In this document: positions 44,766-54,319 of the stretch, in pieces
Layout of the letters: every line of letters starts with the position of its first letter
Position numbering within the stretch: position 1 is the first letter of the stretch
Source: Bacillota bacterium
GTDB lineage: Bacteria; Bacillota; Clostridia; Christensenellales; JAEXRW01
Reading direction: 5' to 3'
NCBI GenBank assembly: GCA_023454175.1
Contig: JAEXRW010000018.1
Span: 1-64,000, forward strand
Length of the DNA: 64,000 nt
Position numbers and translations under genes: made by a program
The notes under the pieces: generated by a model
The model's database searches: none
Told to the model about the DNA's origin: nothing
The model's input: the letters and a program-made list of their open reading frames with translations, nothing else

Positions 44766-45797
44766 TTACTGGCACTCTTTCACATGCAGCCAGCATGCTG
44801 AGAAGTGTTCATCCGATATCTCAACCTGTGGCGGCTGCTGTGAGAGGCATATTTTCATGCATTGCCCGCATCTGGGGGCAAAGGGACATCCCTGTGGCGG
44901 GTTCAACAGATCCACGGGAGCGCCCTCAATGGGTTTCAGGGGTTCGTCCGTATCGCTCATCAGCCTGGGCAGGCATTCCAGCAAGCCTATCGTGTAGGGG
45001 TGGGATGGGTTCTTGTACAGGTCACGGATGGGGGAGGATTCCACGATCTGCCCGCCGTACATGACGATGACCTTTTCACAGATGTCCGCGATGATGCCCA
45101 GATCGTGCGTGATCATGACGATGCTCATATTGATTTTCTCTTTGAGTTCCTTCATCAGGTCCAGTATCTGCGCCTGGATGGTCACATCCAGCGCTGTCGT
45201 GGGTTCATCCGCGATCAGCAGTTTCGGGCTGCAGCACAGGGACATGGAGATCATGGCGCGCTGCCGCATCCCGCCTGAAAACTCAAAGGGGTACTGTTTT
45301 GCGCGTTTTTCCGGATTTGGGATATGTACCGACGCCAGGCTGGATATCGCGCATCCCAAGGCTTCAGTGCCCGAAGCTCCAGTGTGTTTGTGCACGGTCT
45401 CCACGATCTGGTTGCCCACTGTGTATACGGGGTTCAGCGATGTCATGGGGTCCTGGAATATCATGGACATCTCGTTCCCGCGGAGTTTCTGCAGTTCCTT
45501 TTCCTTCAGGCTCAGCAGGTCTATCCCGTTGAAGGTCATAGAGCCGCCGATGACCTTCCCGGGGTTCTGCAGGATTCCCATCAGTGCATAGACCGATACG
45601 CTTTTGCCGCTGCCCGATTCGCCTACGATGCCCAGGGCCTCCCCTTCCTTCAGGTTCCAGGAGATCCCGCGCACAGCCTTGACTTCACCGGCGGGCGTAA
45701 AGAACGAGACCCGCAGATCTTTTATATCAACAAGTGTTTTGGCATTTCCGTTGGTATTCTTGGCCGTATCCGCCAGGGTATTTACGTTGCTTTCCAT
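44766..45797 (-). CDS. oppD: Oligopeptide ABC transporter ATP-binding protein OppD-like
   Basis: ATPase of 343 residues with a poorly conserved 20-residue N-terminal tail, Walker A GESGSGKSVSVYAL, signature FSGGMRQRAMISMSL, Walker B IADEPTTALDVT and the Opp-type C-terminal cysteine-containing extension CPFAPRCGQCMKIC. It ends 14 bases before the oppF start, and begins 9 bases after the oppC stop. Confidence 0.94.
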   Translation of the reverse strand: MESNVNTLADTAKNTNGNAKTLVDIKDLRVSFFTPAGEVKAVRGISWNLKEGEALGIVGESGSGKSVSVYALMGILQNPGKVIGGSMTFNGIDLLSLKEKELQKLRGNEMSMIFQDPMTSLNPVYTVGNQIVETVHKHTGASGTEALGCAISSLASVHIPNPEKRAKQYPFEFSGGMRQRAMISMSLCCSPKLLIADEPTTALDVTIQAQILDLMKELKEKINMSIVMITHDLGIIADICEKVIVMYGGQIVESSPIRDLYKNPSHPYTIGLLECLPRLMSDTDEPLKPIEGAPVDLLNPPQGCPFAPRCGQCMKICLSQQPPQVEISDEHFSACWLHVKECQ

Positions 45798-45806
45798 TGT
45801 TCCACC

Positions 45807-46943
45807 TCACTTCTTCATGCGGGGGTCGAGTGCATCGCGCAGACCGTCACCCAGCATGTTAAAAGCCAATATGATGATTGCGATCGTGATGGCCGGGAAT
45901 GCCAGCATGTACGGGTATGTCTGCATTCCGCTCAAAGCGTCATTTGCCAGCGATCCCAACGAGGCCATCGGAGCCGAGATGCCCAGCCCGATGAAACTCA
46001 GGAAGGACTCTACGAAGATGGCGTTGGGTATCTGGAACGTGGTCGTAACGATGATCGGGCCGATGCAGTTGGGCAGGAGGTGCCTGAAAATGACCCGTCC
46101 TCCCTTGGCGCCCAGTGCTTTTGCCGCTGTTACAAATTCCTGCTCTTTCATTTGCAGTACCTGTCCGCGGACGATACGCGCCATACCGACCCAGTACAGA
46201 AGGGCGAATGTGATGAACATCGAGATGAGGCCCGGTCCCACGCCCGTCATCTCCGCCAGCTGCGGGTTGGTCGCAAACAGCTGGTTGAGGGGGTCTTTCA
46301 GCACGATGGACAGGAGTATGACGATCAGGATATCGGGGATTGCATACAAAAGCTCCAGGAAGCGCATCATCACGTTGTCCGTCCTGCCGCCCACGTAGCC
46401 GCTGACCGATCCGTACGTGGCGCCGATGACCAGGATGATGATGCTTGCGATGATGCCCACCACCAGGGATATCTGCGAGCCGTACATCAGCCTCACCAGA
46501 TTGTCCCTGCCCATGAAATCCGTGCCGAGCACATGCGGGAATTTCGGCCCGTCATACACCTTCACTTCCGGCGTTACCGAAGGGGTGGGCTGGGAAACTT
46601 TGAACTGGTATGAAAACCGCTCGCTGCGGTTCGTTGGTTTCGGCACCGCTACCTCTTTTGCGTCGCGCTCCTCGGGGGATTGCATCGGGGCCAGGTTTTC
46701 ATAGCCCCGGATCGGTTCATCGTATTTATAAGGAATGAAAAGCGGCCCGACAAAGGCAAAAAGGACAAAAAGCAAGATCAGGGCCGCCCCTATCATGGCC
46801 GCCGGGTTTTTGCCCAGCCTCCGCATGGCGTCCTTCCAGTAGGATACGCTTTTCCTTTGAATGATGAGTTCCTTCTTCTCCTCCGCGGTTGCAGGCTCAA
46901 ACAGGGAGGGATCGATTTGCAGGCTGAATGGATTCTTTTTCAT
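45807..46943 (-). CDS. oppC: Oligopeptide ABC transporter permease OppC-like
   Basis: Permease of 378 residues. A long N-terminal cytoplasmic stretch and first hydrophobic segment (AAMIGAALILLFVLFAFVG) precede an extracellular insert of about 80 residues, then five hydrophobic segments with the EAA-type loop KALGAKGGRVIFRHLLPN. The insert is longer than is usual for OppC. It is cotranscribed with oppB after 16 bases. Confidence 0.93.
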   Translation of the reverse strand: MKKNPFSLQIDPSLFEPATAEEKKELIIQRKSVSYWKDAMRRLGKNPAAMIGAALILLFVLFAFVGPLFIPYKYDEPIRGYENLAPMQSPEERDAKEVAVPKPTNRSERFSYQFKVSQPTPSVTPEVKVYDGPKFPHVLGTDFMGRDNLVRLMYGSQISLVVGIIASIIILVIGATYGSVSGYVGGRTDNVMMRFLELLYAIPDILIVILLSIVLKDPLNQLFATNPQLAEMTGVGPGLISMFITFALLYWVGMARIVRGQVLQMKEQEFVTAAKALGAKGGRVIFRHLLPNCIGPIIVTTTFQIPNAIFVESFLSFIGLGISAPMASLGSLANDALSGMQTYPYMLAFPAITIAIIILAFNMLGDGLRDALDPRMKK

Positions 46944-46959
46944 TTCGTTTCCTCCCTTC

Positions 46960-47880
46960 TTATTTGAGCTTGATGCGCGGATCGATGACTGCGTAGAGGA
47001 TGTCTACGATGAGGTTCATCACGATGATCAGCGCGGCAAGGAATATCGTCGTTCCCATGATCATTGGATAGTCGCGGGAAGTGATGCTCTCCACAAAGAA
47101 CTGTCCCAGGCCGGGGACGGAGAATATTTTTTCCACTACGAAGCTGCCCACGAGCACGTATGCGATCAGTGGGCCCAGGTATGTGACGACGGGTAAAATG
47201 GCGTTGCGCATGGCGTGTTTCACGAGGACGATCCCCCTGGACATGCCCTTTGCGCGCGCCGTGCGGATATAGTCCTGACCCAGCACTTCCAGCAGTGACG
47301 AACGCGTGAGCCTGGCGATGAAACAGGCCGGGTAGAATGCCAGTGTGAATGTAGGCAGGATATAATTGATCGGTATACCTGTCCAGAGAACCGGTATCAA
47401 TCGGAAGGCTACGCCGAATAGTAACAATAATAGCGTACCCATGATAAAACCGGGTACGGCAATTCCCAGGGTGGAAATAAACATCACCACCCTGTCCGTC
47501 ATTTTCTCATGCCGCAGCGCGGCAATGCTCCCCATAAAAAGTCCAAGGATCAATGCAAGCAGGATCGCCAGTCCGCCGAGTCCCGCGGATAGCGGGAATT
47601 TCAGGCCGATGATATCGTTGACGGTCTTCCCTTCTTTTGAAGTGATGGACATGCCCAGGTCGCCCTGCACCAGGTTGCCAAGATAATGCCCATACTGCTC
47701 CATGATGGGCCTGTCCAGACCATATTTGGCTTCCATTTGTTTGATGACGCCCTGTCCGAGCTTTTCATTCTGGGCAAAAGGGCCGCCTGGAACTGCGTGC
47801 ATGAGGAAGAACGTAACAGTACTGATGATGAATATGGTCACGATGGAAGATAGTATCCGTTTGACCAAAAACCATGTCAT
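46960..47880 (-). CDS. oppB: Oligopeptide ABC transporter permease OppB-like
   Basis: Permease of 306 residues with six hydrophobic segments; it opens WFLVKRILSSIVTIFIISTV, has the KYGLDRPIMEQYGHYLGNLV loop, and the EAA-type loop RTARAKGMSRGIVLVKHAMR. First gene of the oppB-C-D-F-A order. GAGGTG lies before the ATG. A plausible promoter lies about 75-100 bases upstream. Confidence 0.94.
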   Translation of the reverse strand: MTWFLVKRILSSIVTIFIISTVTFFLMHAVPGGPFAQNEKLGQGVIKQMEAKYGLDRPIMEQYGHYLGNLVQGDLGMSITSKEGKTVNDIIGLKFPLSAGLGGLAILLALILGLFMGSIAALRHEKMTDRVVMFISTLGIAVPGFIMGTLLLLLFGVAFRLIPVLWTGIPINYILPTFTLAFYPACFIARLTRSSLLEVLGQDYIRTARAKGMSRGIVLVKHAMRNAILPVVTYLGPLIAYVLVGSFVVEKIFSVPGLGQFFVESITSRDYPMIMGTTIFLAALIIVMNLIVDILYAVIDPRIKLK

Positions 47881-47949
47881 GGGCTACACCTCGCAAAAAT
47901 CTCAATCAAAAACCGTTCTCAAAACGTACATGCTCAACACATATTCAAT

Positions 47950-47978
47950 GATATATTATATATGAGCAGGTTTGTAAA
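47950..47978 (-). promoter_or_regulatory. Possible opp operon promoter
   Basis: Minus strand: TTTACA (47973-47978), 17-base spacer, TATATC (47950-47955), inside an AT-rich stretch (about 47940-48060) that also has other TATAAT-like words. The exact box choice is uncertain. Confidence 0.4.
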
Positions 47979-48159
47979 ATAAATATTAAATCGCAAATCC
48001 ATAATAGTTTTTTTTTCATTTATTCGTTTTTTACATGAATTAATGATAATTTACGGCATTTATCCCAGCAACATGCAGTCTGGTATATTCATTGCTGCAT
48101 TTTTGGTATCGTAAGGGCCAGACTCTTCTTAAGCGGTAACCGATACCCCATGCCGTTGT

Positions 48160-49272
48160 CTAATAGTGTTCGGGGTTCAGTTGTTCCAGTTCGGGCAGCA
48201 CAAATTTTCCATCTTTGCGGATGAGCACCCCGTCGAAGTATATCTCTCCGCCGCCCAGCTCGGGCGTTTGGATGCACACCATGTCCCAGTGGATGGCCGA
48301 ACGGTTCCCGTTGTCCGCTTCCTTTTCGTATGCCGCCCCGGGCGTGAAGTGGAACGACCCGGCGATCTTTTCGTCAAACAGGATGTTGCCAAAGGCACGG
48401 GTGATGCGCGGGTTCAGCCCCAGGGCAAATTCTCCCACATACCGGGCGCCTTCATCGGTATCGAAGATGGCGTTTAGCTTGTCTTCGTCATTCGCGCTGT
48501 GTGCTTCAACAATACGGCCTTTTTGGAAGACCAGTTTGACGTTTTCATAGACCTTGCCGTGGTACGGGCAGGGCGTGTTGTATGTCAGATAACCTTCAAC
48601 TGAATCCCTGACGGGCGCGGTGTACAGTTCCCCGTCGGGGATGTTGTTTTCCCCCGCGCAGATCACGTTCGGGATGCCTTTGATGGAAAAGGAAAGGTCA
48701 GTGCCCTTCCCGGTAATGTGCACCCGGTCCGTCTTTGAAAACAATTCCGACAGCGGCTTCATCCGCTTCCCCATTTCCGAGTAATCCACGCAGCTGGTAT
48801 CGATGATGAAGTCGCAGAAATCGTCATACGGCATCCGGGCCTTCTGTGCTTGGGCCTTCGTGGGCCAGCTGACGATCACCCATTTCTTCTCGTTAGTGAT
48901 CAGGTCCACCCACGGGCGCCTGGCGCGCGAACGCATCTGCATCTTGTTGGCGTCGACCATAGCAAATTCAGCGTCGTTTTCCTGTGTTTCAATGAGGATG
49001 TCGGCATCGATGTCCTTATACCTGTTCAGCTCCCATCCCGTCTCCATCACCAGGCGCGGTTCGTCAGCCATATGCAAAAGCCAGCTCGTTATCTCCTCGT
49101 CGCGGATGTTCACGAATGGCTGTACACCCATTTCCCCTGCCAGGCTTATGATGGCGTGTATCAGCGGCTTGGCGTCGTGAGGCCCTTCGATCATCAGGCG
49201 CTCCCCTTTTTGGATATGCACACTGTGTTCCAAAAGGTTTTTTGCCAGTACATCTAGTCTTGCATCTCTCAT
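48160..49272 (-). CDS. Aminopeptidase, M29 family
   Basis: Metal-dependent aminopeptidase of 370 residues of the M29 (AmpS/thermophilic aminopeptidase) group. Visible landmarks are NIPDGELYTAPV (metal-binding Glu region), GEFALGLNPRI, SFHFTPGAAYEKEA and SAIHWDMVCI (His and Asp region). Metal ligands are inferred from these. Length is usual for the family. Its neighbour, the oligopeptide transporter, suggests joint use of imported peptides. It starts at 49272; the next gene upstream is far away, so it has its own promoter. Confidence 0.9.
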   Translation of the reverse strand: MRDARLDVLAKNLLEHSVHIQKGERLMIEGPHDAKPLIHAIISLAGEMGVQPFVNIRDEEITSWLLHMADEPRLVMETGWELNRYKDIDADILIETQENDAEFAMVDANKMQMRSRARRPWVDLITNEKKWVIVSWPTKAQAQKARMPYDDFCDFIIDTSCVDYSEMGKRMKPLSELFSKTDRVHITGKGTDLSFSIKGIPNVICAGENNIPDGELYTAPVRDSVEGYLTYNTPCPYHGKVYENVKLVFQKGRIVEAHSANDEDKLNAIFDTDEGARYVGEFALGLNPRITRAFGNILFDEKIAGSFHFTPGAAYEKEADNGNRSAIHWDMVCIQTPELGGGEIYFDGVLIRKDGKFVLPELEQLNPEHY

Positions 49273-49556
49273 CCTTGAATACCGCCTTCAAAATTTGATT
49301 CGTTATCATATGTATAGCGTGTGAACAGTATGATGCTGCCCTGTATGACACCGGATTCATTTATGCTTCAAGTAATGGTAACACATGACTCCTGTTGAAT
49401 CAATACATATCGGTTGTTGCATTCTTCCATTTTGTTGTGATTCCTTGTCAATTGAAGCTGGTTCACAATAGATGAAAAAGGCGGGTTGGCCGCCTCAGGG
49501 CTATCGTAAAACCTTGAGTAAAAGAAACGATTGGCTGGTATGCAATACAAGTTAAA

Positions 49557-49690
49557 TCCGTCATTTCTGCCAGCGTGTACACGCGACGCACCCTGGAGCA
49601 GGATGACACCTCTCATGCAGGTTTGTGGCGAACACTCTCTGCATGGTAAACTCAAAAAAGCGGCTGAAAGTGGTTCAGCCACTTTTTTGC
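49557..49690 (+). repeat. Multi-hairpin intergenic element, copy 3 (diverged)
   Basis: Shares with copy 1 the words TCATTTCTG, GCGTGTAC, ATGACACCT, GGTTTGTGG and GCATGGTAAA, in the same order, and the final hairpin GGCTGAA/TTCAGCC (49662-49668, 49674-49680) followed by T6. Stem A here is longer and imperfect, stem B is CATGCAG/CTGCATG. Similar in order and size to copy 1. Confidence 0.7.
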
Positions 49691-49710
49691 CACATTTTTT
49701 GATAATCAGA

Positions 49711-49730
49711 AGGCGGATTGGCCGCCTTTT
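49711..49730 (+). terminator. Hairpin with T-tract near the DUF4380-like gene
   Basis: AGGCGG (49711-49716) pairs with CCGCCT (49722-49727), followed by TTT. It sits 11 bases beyond the minus-strand stop at 49742 and probably acts as a terminator on both strands. Confidence 0.7.
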
Positions 49731-49741
49731 CATATATCGGT

Positions 49742-50650
49742 TTAGTCTTTCGCAGGCTTCATCTTGTTTACTTCCTCGGCCACCATTTCGGGGTTCGCCG
49801 GGGACAGCCCTTCGGCCTTCTCGATGAACCATTCCTCCTCGTGTGAGATCTCCCCGTCCGGCGGTATGACCTGCAGCGGGGAAAGCGTCCCCGCCTCCAT
49901 CCCCCAGTCCGTCGTATATACCTCCGTCGATGCGCCATAGTCCGGATAATCGGCGTTCGGGTCGTATGTAAACTTCTTTACGAATAGGTATCCGCCCGAG
50001 AGGCACGCCAGCCACCCCGCTTCGTTGTTGATGCCCGTCTTGAAAGGCGCCTTGATGGTTGGGTCGTGCTTGAGGATCATGAAATTCTCCGTCATGACCC
50101 ACCTGGCGTCGCAGGCTTTGGAATACGGCCAGAGTGTAAGTAACCGATTGGGTAATAGTCCCGTATCGGTCGATGGCATGGGGATGATGAGCGTGCCGGT
50201 TTGGGCCACCACTGTGATCGCCCAAGCTGCCATTTCCAGCGGCCATGCGGATTTGTTGATGAGCTTGTGCAGGATTTTTACGCTCTTCCCTTTCCCCGGT
50301 GTGATTTGGATCTGTTTCTGGATCTGCGTATACGGCTCGATCTTTGGGGTCAGCAATACGCTCTCTTTTTGGATTTCATATGCGATCGGTTCGTTGTCCG
50401 GCATGTACGTCCGGGGATTCATTTCCGGGCTGTGCCATAGCCTGTGGCCGCCGTAAAGTTTCCACTCCCCGAAATTATGCTGTACCTTGGGGCAGGCGTC
50501 GTCATTCAGTACGTTCGGCCCGTCCTCCAGCGAAAAACTGATGATCCTCGGGCCGATATCGGTGGATGCTACGAGGCTGATCTTTCCGTTGCTCAGCCTC
50601 AGCGCTTTGCCGTATTTGCCGTATTCTTCTTCCTTTGCGGTAAACTGCAT
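49742..50650 (-). CDS. DUF4380-like protein
   Basis: A 302-residue protein. It has no signal peptide. Recognisable stretches are LVASTDIGPRIISF, LYGGHRLWHSPEMNPRTYMPD and the late DWGMEAGTLSPLQVIPP, which resemble DUF4380-type proteins that are related in fold to aldose epimerases, as I recall. Activity unknown; a carbohydrate-epimerase role is inference. The start at 50650 (MQFTAKEEEYGKYG) has GGGAG upstream; a longer reading from 50767 is not supported. It is divergent from a DeoR-type gene that may control it. Confidence 0.65.
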   Translation of the reverse strand: MQFTAKEEEYGKYGKALRLSNGKISLVASTDIGPRIISFSLEDGPNVLNDDACPKVQHNFGEWKLYGGHRLWHSPEMNPRTYMPDNEPIAYEIQKESVLLTPKIEPYTQIQKQIQITPGKGKSVKILHKLINKSAWPLEMAAWAITVVAQTGTLIIPMPSTDTGLLPNRLLTLWPYSKACDARWVMTENFMILKHDPTIKAPFKTGINNEAGWLACLSGGYLFVKKFTYDPNADYPDYGASTEVYTTDWGMEAGTLSPLQVIPPDGEISHEEEWFIEKAEGLSPANPEMVAEEVNKMKPAKD

Positions 50651-50982
50651 GGTATCATCTCCCGTAGTGTGGTGTTCATGGCGAAGGTAGCTTTGCCCCG
50701 TCTGCCGTTTTCTGATCGGTTTTGGATGTAGGATTCGTTTCATTGGTTTCGAATGCAGGATATCCATATGTTCCTATCATTTCTTGCGGCGTTCGGATAT
50801 ATTCTACGGATTCCGGTATCCGGCTCTTTGAACGTTCCTGCTATTCCCCCGTTATCTGGATAAATGTTAATCATCATGTGATAAGCGCACAAAAGCTGTT
50901 CCAAAGAAACATGGTTCTTGTAATTATCACATAATATGTTACAATTATTATATTCAATAATAACGGATGGGAGTTGTTTGCC
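50651..50982. promoter_or_regulatory. Divergent promoter region with an operator-like repeat
   Basis: On the plus strand TTGTAA (50918-50923), 16-base spacer and TACAAT (50940-50945) form a promoter for the DeoR gene. TTGTAA (50918-50923) and TTACAA (50939-50944) also make an inverted repeat across the promoter, which may be the self-operator. The remainder shows no clear motif. Confidence 0.5.
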
Positions 50983-51747
50983 ATGCCGGGCGAGATCCGC
51001 AGGGATACCATACGCCAGCTCATCGGTGCCAAAGGTGAGATCCTGCTTTCCGAGCTGGAAAATCAATTCCCCGATTGTTCCAGCATGACCCTGCGCCGCG
51101 ACCTCATCAAGCTTGAGGAGGAGGGTTTCCTGAAGCGCACCCGCGGCGGCGCCGTGGGCATCAGCCGCCTCTCGCATTCGGCGGAGGATATGTACAGCCG
51201 CCGTGCCACAGAGAATATCGAGGCCAAGCTCATGATCGCCCACAAGGCCTCCGCTTACCTGGAGGACAAACGTTCGCTGTATTTCGATTCGGGCAGCACC
51301 ATCATGTGCCTGGCTCAGGCCATCCCCTCCGAAGCGCGTTTCCATATCTGCACCAGCGGCCCCAATATCGCGCTGGAGCTTTTAAAGCATCCCCTTTTGA
51401 ATATCACGCTGCTGGGCGGCCAGGTGAATAGGACCAATATCTCGGTATCCGGCAGCCAGTCCATGCAGTTCATCCGGGATGTGAATATCGATATCGCCTT
51501 CATGGCTGCTTCCGGCTTCACGCCCGAGACGGGCTTCACTTCCGGCACATTCACCGAATGCGAGCTGAAGCGCGAGGTCGTGGCCAAGGCGCGTAAGACC
51601 ATCCTGCTGATAGATTCCAGCAAGATTGGCCGCACCATGCCCTATACCTTCGCCCAGCTGTCCGATATGGATATCATCATCTCCGACGGGGGTCTCCCCC
51701 AGCACATCCTGGATGAGGCGGCCAGGAACGGCGTACAGATCATTTGA
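50983..51747 (+). CDS. DeoR-family transcriptional regulator
   Basis: Regulator of 254 residues with an N-terminal winged helix (RRDTIRQLIGAKGEILLSE, SMTLRRDLIKLEEEGFLKRT, RGGAVG) and a C-terminal sugar-phosphate-isomerase-like effector domain (YFDSGSTIMCLAQAI, ICTSGPNIALEL, LLGGQVNRTNISVSG, LIDSSKIGRTMPYTF). The effector is likely a sugar phosphate. ATG 50983 is chosen since GGGAG lies seven bases before it. It is divergent from the DUF4380-like gene, a plausible target. Confidence 0.92.
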   Translation: MPGEIRRDTIRQLIGAKGEILLSELENQFPDCSSMTLRRDLIKLEEEGFLKRTRGGAVGISRLSHSAEDMYSRRATENIEAKLMIAHKASAYLEDKRSLYFDSGSTIMCLAQAIPSEARFHICTSGPNIALELLKHPLLNITLLGGQVNRTNISVSGSQSMQFIRDVNIDIAFMAASGFTPETGFTSGTFTECELKREVVAKARKTILLIDSSKIGRTMPYTFAQLSDMDIIISDGGLPQHILDEAARNGVQII

Positions 51748-51865
51748 TTCGACAAAATACACATTAATAATTAATTATTACACTCTTTGCAATATAAAAT
51801 TAGTTATGGTAATATATAGTATAACCATATTATCTCTTTTTGTATTACATTTTGGAGGATTGCTT

Positions 51866-54277
51866 ATGATTACGTGTTGTAATTTTGAGGATATTAAGCA
51901 AGAAATAGCAAAACATATTCGTGATCATCGCTTGATTCCCGTGATTGGCTCTGGATTTTCTGCGCACAGTCCTTCGCATAATGGAGTTGTCCCGACAGGA
52001 TCGGAAATGAAGAATTATATGATTGAGGTGATTTCACAATTACAATCACTCACTAGAACAATTTTGGAGGATAAATCATTTTCTCAGATTTCTACCTATT
52101 ATCATAAACTTGAATCGGAAGTATCCCAGAAGAGCTACGTGAGAGATCATTTTTCTCATGTTCAACTCCCTCCCGAAAAAATTAGATTGCTAGAAATCGA
52201 TTGGTTATATATTTATACATTAAATATGGACGATGCAATCGAAAATTGTAGTCAGTACAAGAAAGTTATTTGTTCTAACCGGGAAGTAGACTTTTCAATT
52301 GTTAACGACAATAAATGTACCATAAAATTACATGGGGATGTTTCTTCATATCTAACATATTATGATGATGAAAGTAAGATTTTTGATTTCAAGCAGTATG
52401 CAAGAAGTATTTCCACCAATCAAAGCCTCCTTAATAAATTACGGCACGACTTTAAGTATAATAATCTCATTTTCATAGGCTGCAGTTTAGATAACGAATT
52501 TGACTTAGCAACTATGGATATGGATGAATATAGGACTGTTGATCAATTAACTTCCAAATATTACTTCACAGTTGATGAACCAGATGACTTGAAGAAGATT
52601 GAACTGGAAGAGTATGGCATTACCCATATAGTACTAAATAAGGATTTCTCGCAAATCTATTCCAACGTTTATGATGCATATATCCTGTCGCAACAAATAC
52701 AGGTTAATGATATAGATATATATCTTAATTTAGCCATAAAGCAATTACCAAATGCGTTTGAGTTTAGTAGCCCATATTTATTATACGGAAAAAGCATAAT
52801 TGATATAAAAAACAGAGAAGCTATCTTGCCCGCTTATTTTATTGATAGGACAATTGGTAATAAGATCCTTGAAAATTTAAAGCATAATACTATCCACATT
52901 ATTTATGGTCCAAGGGTTTCGGGGAAAACCTATCTACTTGCCTCAATACATAGACGTGTTCGAGATAGAGATGTTTATTTCTTTGATAGCAGAAATAATA
53001 TAAACTCTGCCGCATTAAACTCTATCTTGAACAAAGATGATACTTTGATCATTTTTGATACGAATTCAATTAATAAGGATCGTATTTATGATTTAATTCA
53101 TCAGCAAACCAAAATAGAAGCCAAGCGAAATAACGTTATTATTGCAATCAATACATCTGATAAGGACATTGTTTCAATTATAAACAATAATATACTTGAT
53201 GTTAAGATATTGGGTTATCAGCTCGATCCCAGATTTCATCAAGTTGAATTGAGCAACATCAATAAACTTATGGCATTAAATGGGCTTCCCAATTTCGATG
53301 GTAGAAAAACGATTCTAGATAATATTCTTAAAATGGAAAAGGCTTTTGTGAGTAACGGGAAATTCAGTCGCATTCAGCCTTATACAAGAAATGTGGATGA
53401 CCTTATTGTACTTATTTTGCTTGCAGTAAATGATAAGCTTTATACACAGGATCTAGTTCGATTTAATATAGATAGAGAGTGTTTTGAGCAAATTCAAAAA
53501 ACCACCCCGCTTATTACAGAAGAACATACACTATTATTTGAAAGAGATCTTTATAATTCATCAGGTAAGAAGTTTGTGGTAAATGCTAAGTACTGGCTTT
53601 TTGAAAGCCTTGGGAGTTTCGCAGAAATAAAAAATAACCATAGCATGATTGTTGAGGCATATCAACGTATTGTTTCCGTTGTCCTAAAGTTAGCAAAAAA
53701 ATATTCTTATTCTGCAGCTATGGATTATTTCAAATTTGATGTAATAAATGAAGTATTTCAAACTGATACCAAAGGTCAATTAGGCTTAGCTAAATCTATT
53801 TATGAAGGGTTACATTCTCTACTATCATTTAACCCTCATTACTATCATCAGTGTGCTAAATGCTATTTATGGCAAAGTAAAAACGATATATCATCTTTAA
53901 AAGACTTGGAGGATGCGTTACGATTTGCTAATATTGCCAAGTATAATTTAGAGATAGTGGCTGAGCAATTCCCCAGTGAAAATATTGATATTTCTTTAGC
54001 TCATATACGTTTCACAATAGCATTAATCACATCTCGTATTAGTGCAATACTCGGCCATACAATTGATGCAAGGAAAAATGCAATATCAGCAATATATGAT
54101 GCCATCCAAAGTCGGTATAATATGAGTGATTTTAGGGATATTAAAAAGAAGCGACAAAATAAGCGCGATGATATTAGCGATGTTATTCAATACTCATCAA
54201 ATAAAACAACTGGAATTGATAAAGAGTTGAACAAAGAACTCTCATATATTATTGGGCAGATCATGCATATCAGCTGA
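51866..54277 (+). CDS. SIR2-like/P-loop NTPase protein, probable antiphage gene
   Basis: An 803-residue protein in AT-rich DNA. Residues 1-290 resemble a SIR2_2-type domain: RLIPVIGSGFSAHSP (21-35), LNMDDAIEN with N120, KLHGD with H156, and IFIGCSLDNEFD (202-213). A P-loop GPRVSGKT (348-355) and LIIFD (395-399) follow, then a long helical C-terminal half (about 560-800) that may form repeats. Such SIR2-STAND/Avs-type proteins deplete NAD on phage sensing. The STAND-type assignment is inference; the Walker B lacks the usual second acid. GGAGG lies seven bases before ATG 51866. Confidence 0.75.
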   Translation: MITCCNFEDIKQEIAKHIRDHRLIPVIGSGFSAHSPSHNGVVPTGSEMKNYMIEVISQLQSLTRTILEDKSFSQISTYYHKLESEVSQKSYVRDHFSHVQLPPEKIRLLEIDWLYIYTLNMDDAIENCSQYKKVICSNREVDFSIVNDNKCTIKLHGDVSSYLTYYDDESKIFDFKQYARSISTNQSLLNKLRHDFKYNNLIFIGCSLDNEFDLATMDMDEYRTVDQLTSKYYFTVDEPDDLKKIELEEYGITHIVLNKDFSQIYSNVYDAYILSQQIQVNDIDIYLNLAIKQLPNAFEFSSPYLLYGKSIIDIKNREAILPAYFIDRTIGNKILENLKHNTIHIIYGPRVSGKTYLLASIHRRVRDRDVYFFDSRNNINSAALNSILNKDDTLIIFDTNSINKDRIYDLIHQQTKIEAKRNNVIIAINTSDKDIVSIINNNILDVKILGYQLDPRFHQVELSNINKLMALNGLPNFDGRKTILDNILKMEKAFVSNGKFSRIQPYTRNVDDLIVLILLAVNDKLYTQDLVRFNIDRECFEQIQKTTPLITEEHTLLFERDLYNSSGKKFVVNAKYWLFESLGSFAEIKNNHSMIVEAYQRIVSVVLKLAKKYSYSAAMDYFKFDVINEVFQTDTKGQLGLAKSIYEGLHSLLSFNPHYYHQCAKCYLWQSKNDISSLKDLEDALRFANIAKYNLEIVAEQFPSENIDISLAHIRFTIALITSRISAILGHTIDARKNAISAIYDAIQSRYNMSDFRDIKKKRQNKRDDISDVIQYSSNKTTGIDKELNKELSYIIGQIMHIS

Positions 54278-54282
54278 CTATT

Positions 54283-54319
54283 GCAAACAGAGTCGGTTAT
54301 AACCGGCTCTGTTTTTTGC
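54283..54319 (+). terminator. Terminator after the SIR2/P-loop gene
   Basis: CAGAGTCGGTT (54288-54298) pairs with AACCGGCTCTG (54301-54311) with one G-T pair and a small loop, followed by TTTTTT. It lies 10 bases after the stop codon. Confidence 0.88.

Larger units (their letters stand above)
49273..49741. other. Intergenic region with hairpin element copy 3 and duplicated hairpins
   Basis: Holds no gene. The left part carries the aminopeptidase promoter region (AT-rich, 49280-49440). AGGCGG-GTTGG-CCGCCT at 49479-49495 is repeated as AGGCGG-ATTGG-CCGCCT at 49711-49727; the two copies flank the hairpin element. The right copy, followed by TTTTC on the plus strand and lying by the stop at 49742, is a terminator candidate. 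Confidence 0.6.

Noticed and set aside
51735..54277. Possible attachment-site duplication around the SIR2-like gene (CAGATCAT near 51736 and near 54258)
   Set aside because: Only eight bases match, inside coding ends of two different genes, and the surroundings do not agree. Not enough to call an integration site; the idea stays open for comparison with relatives.
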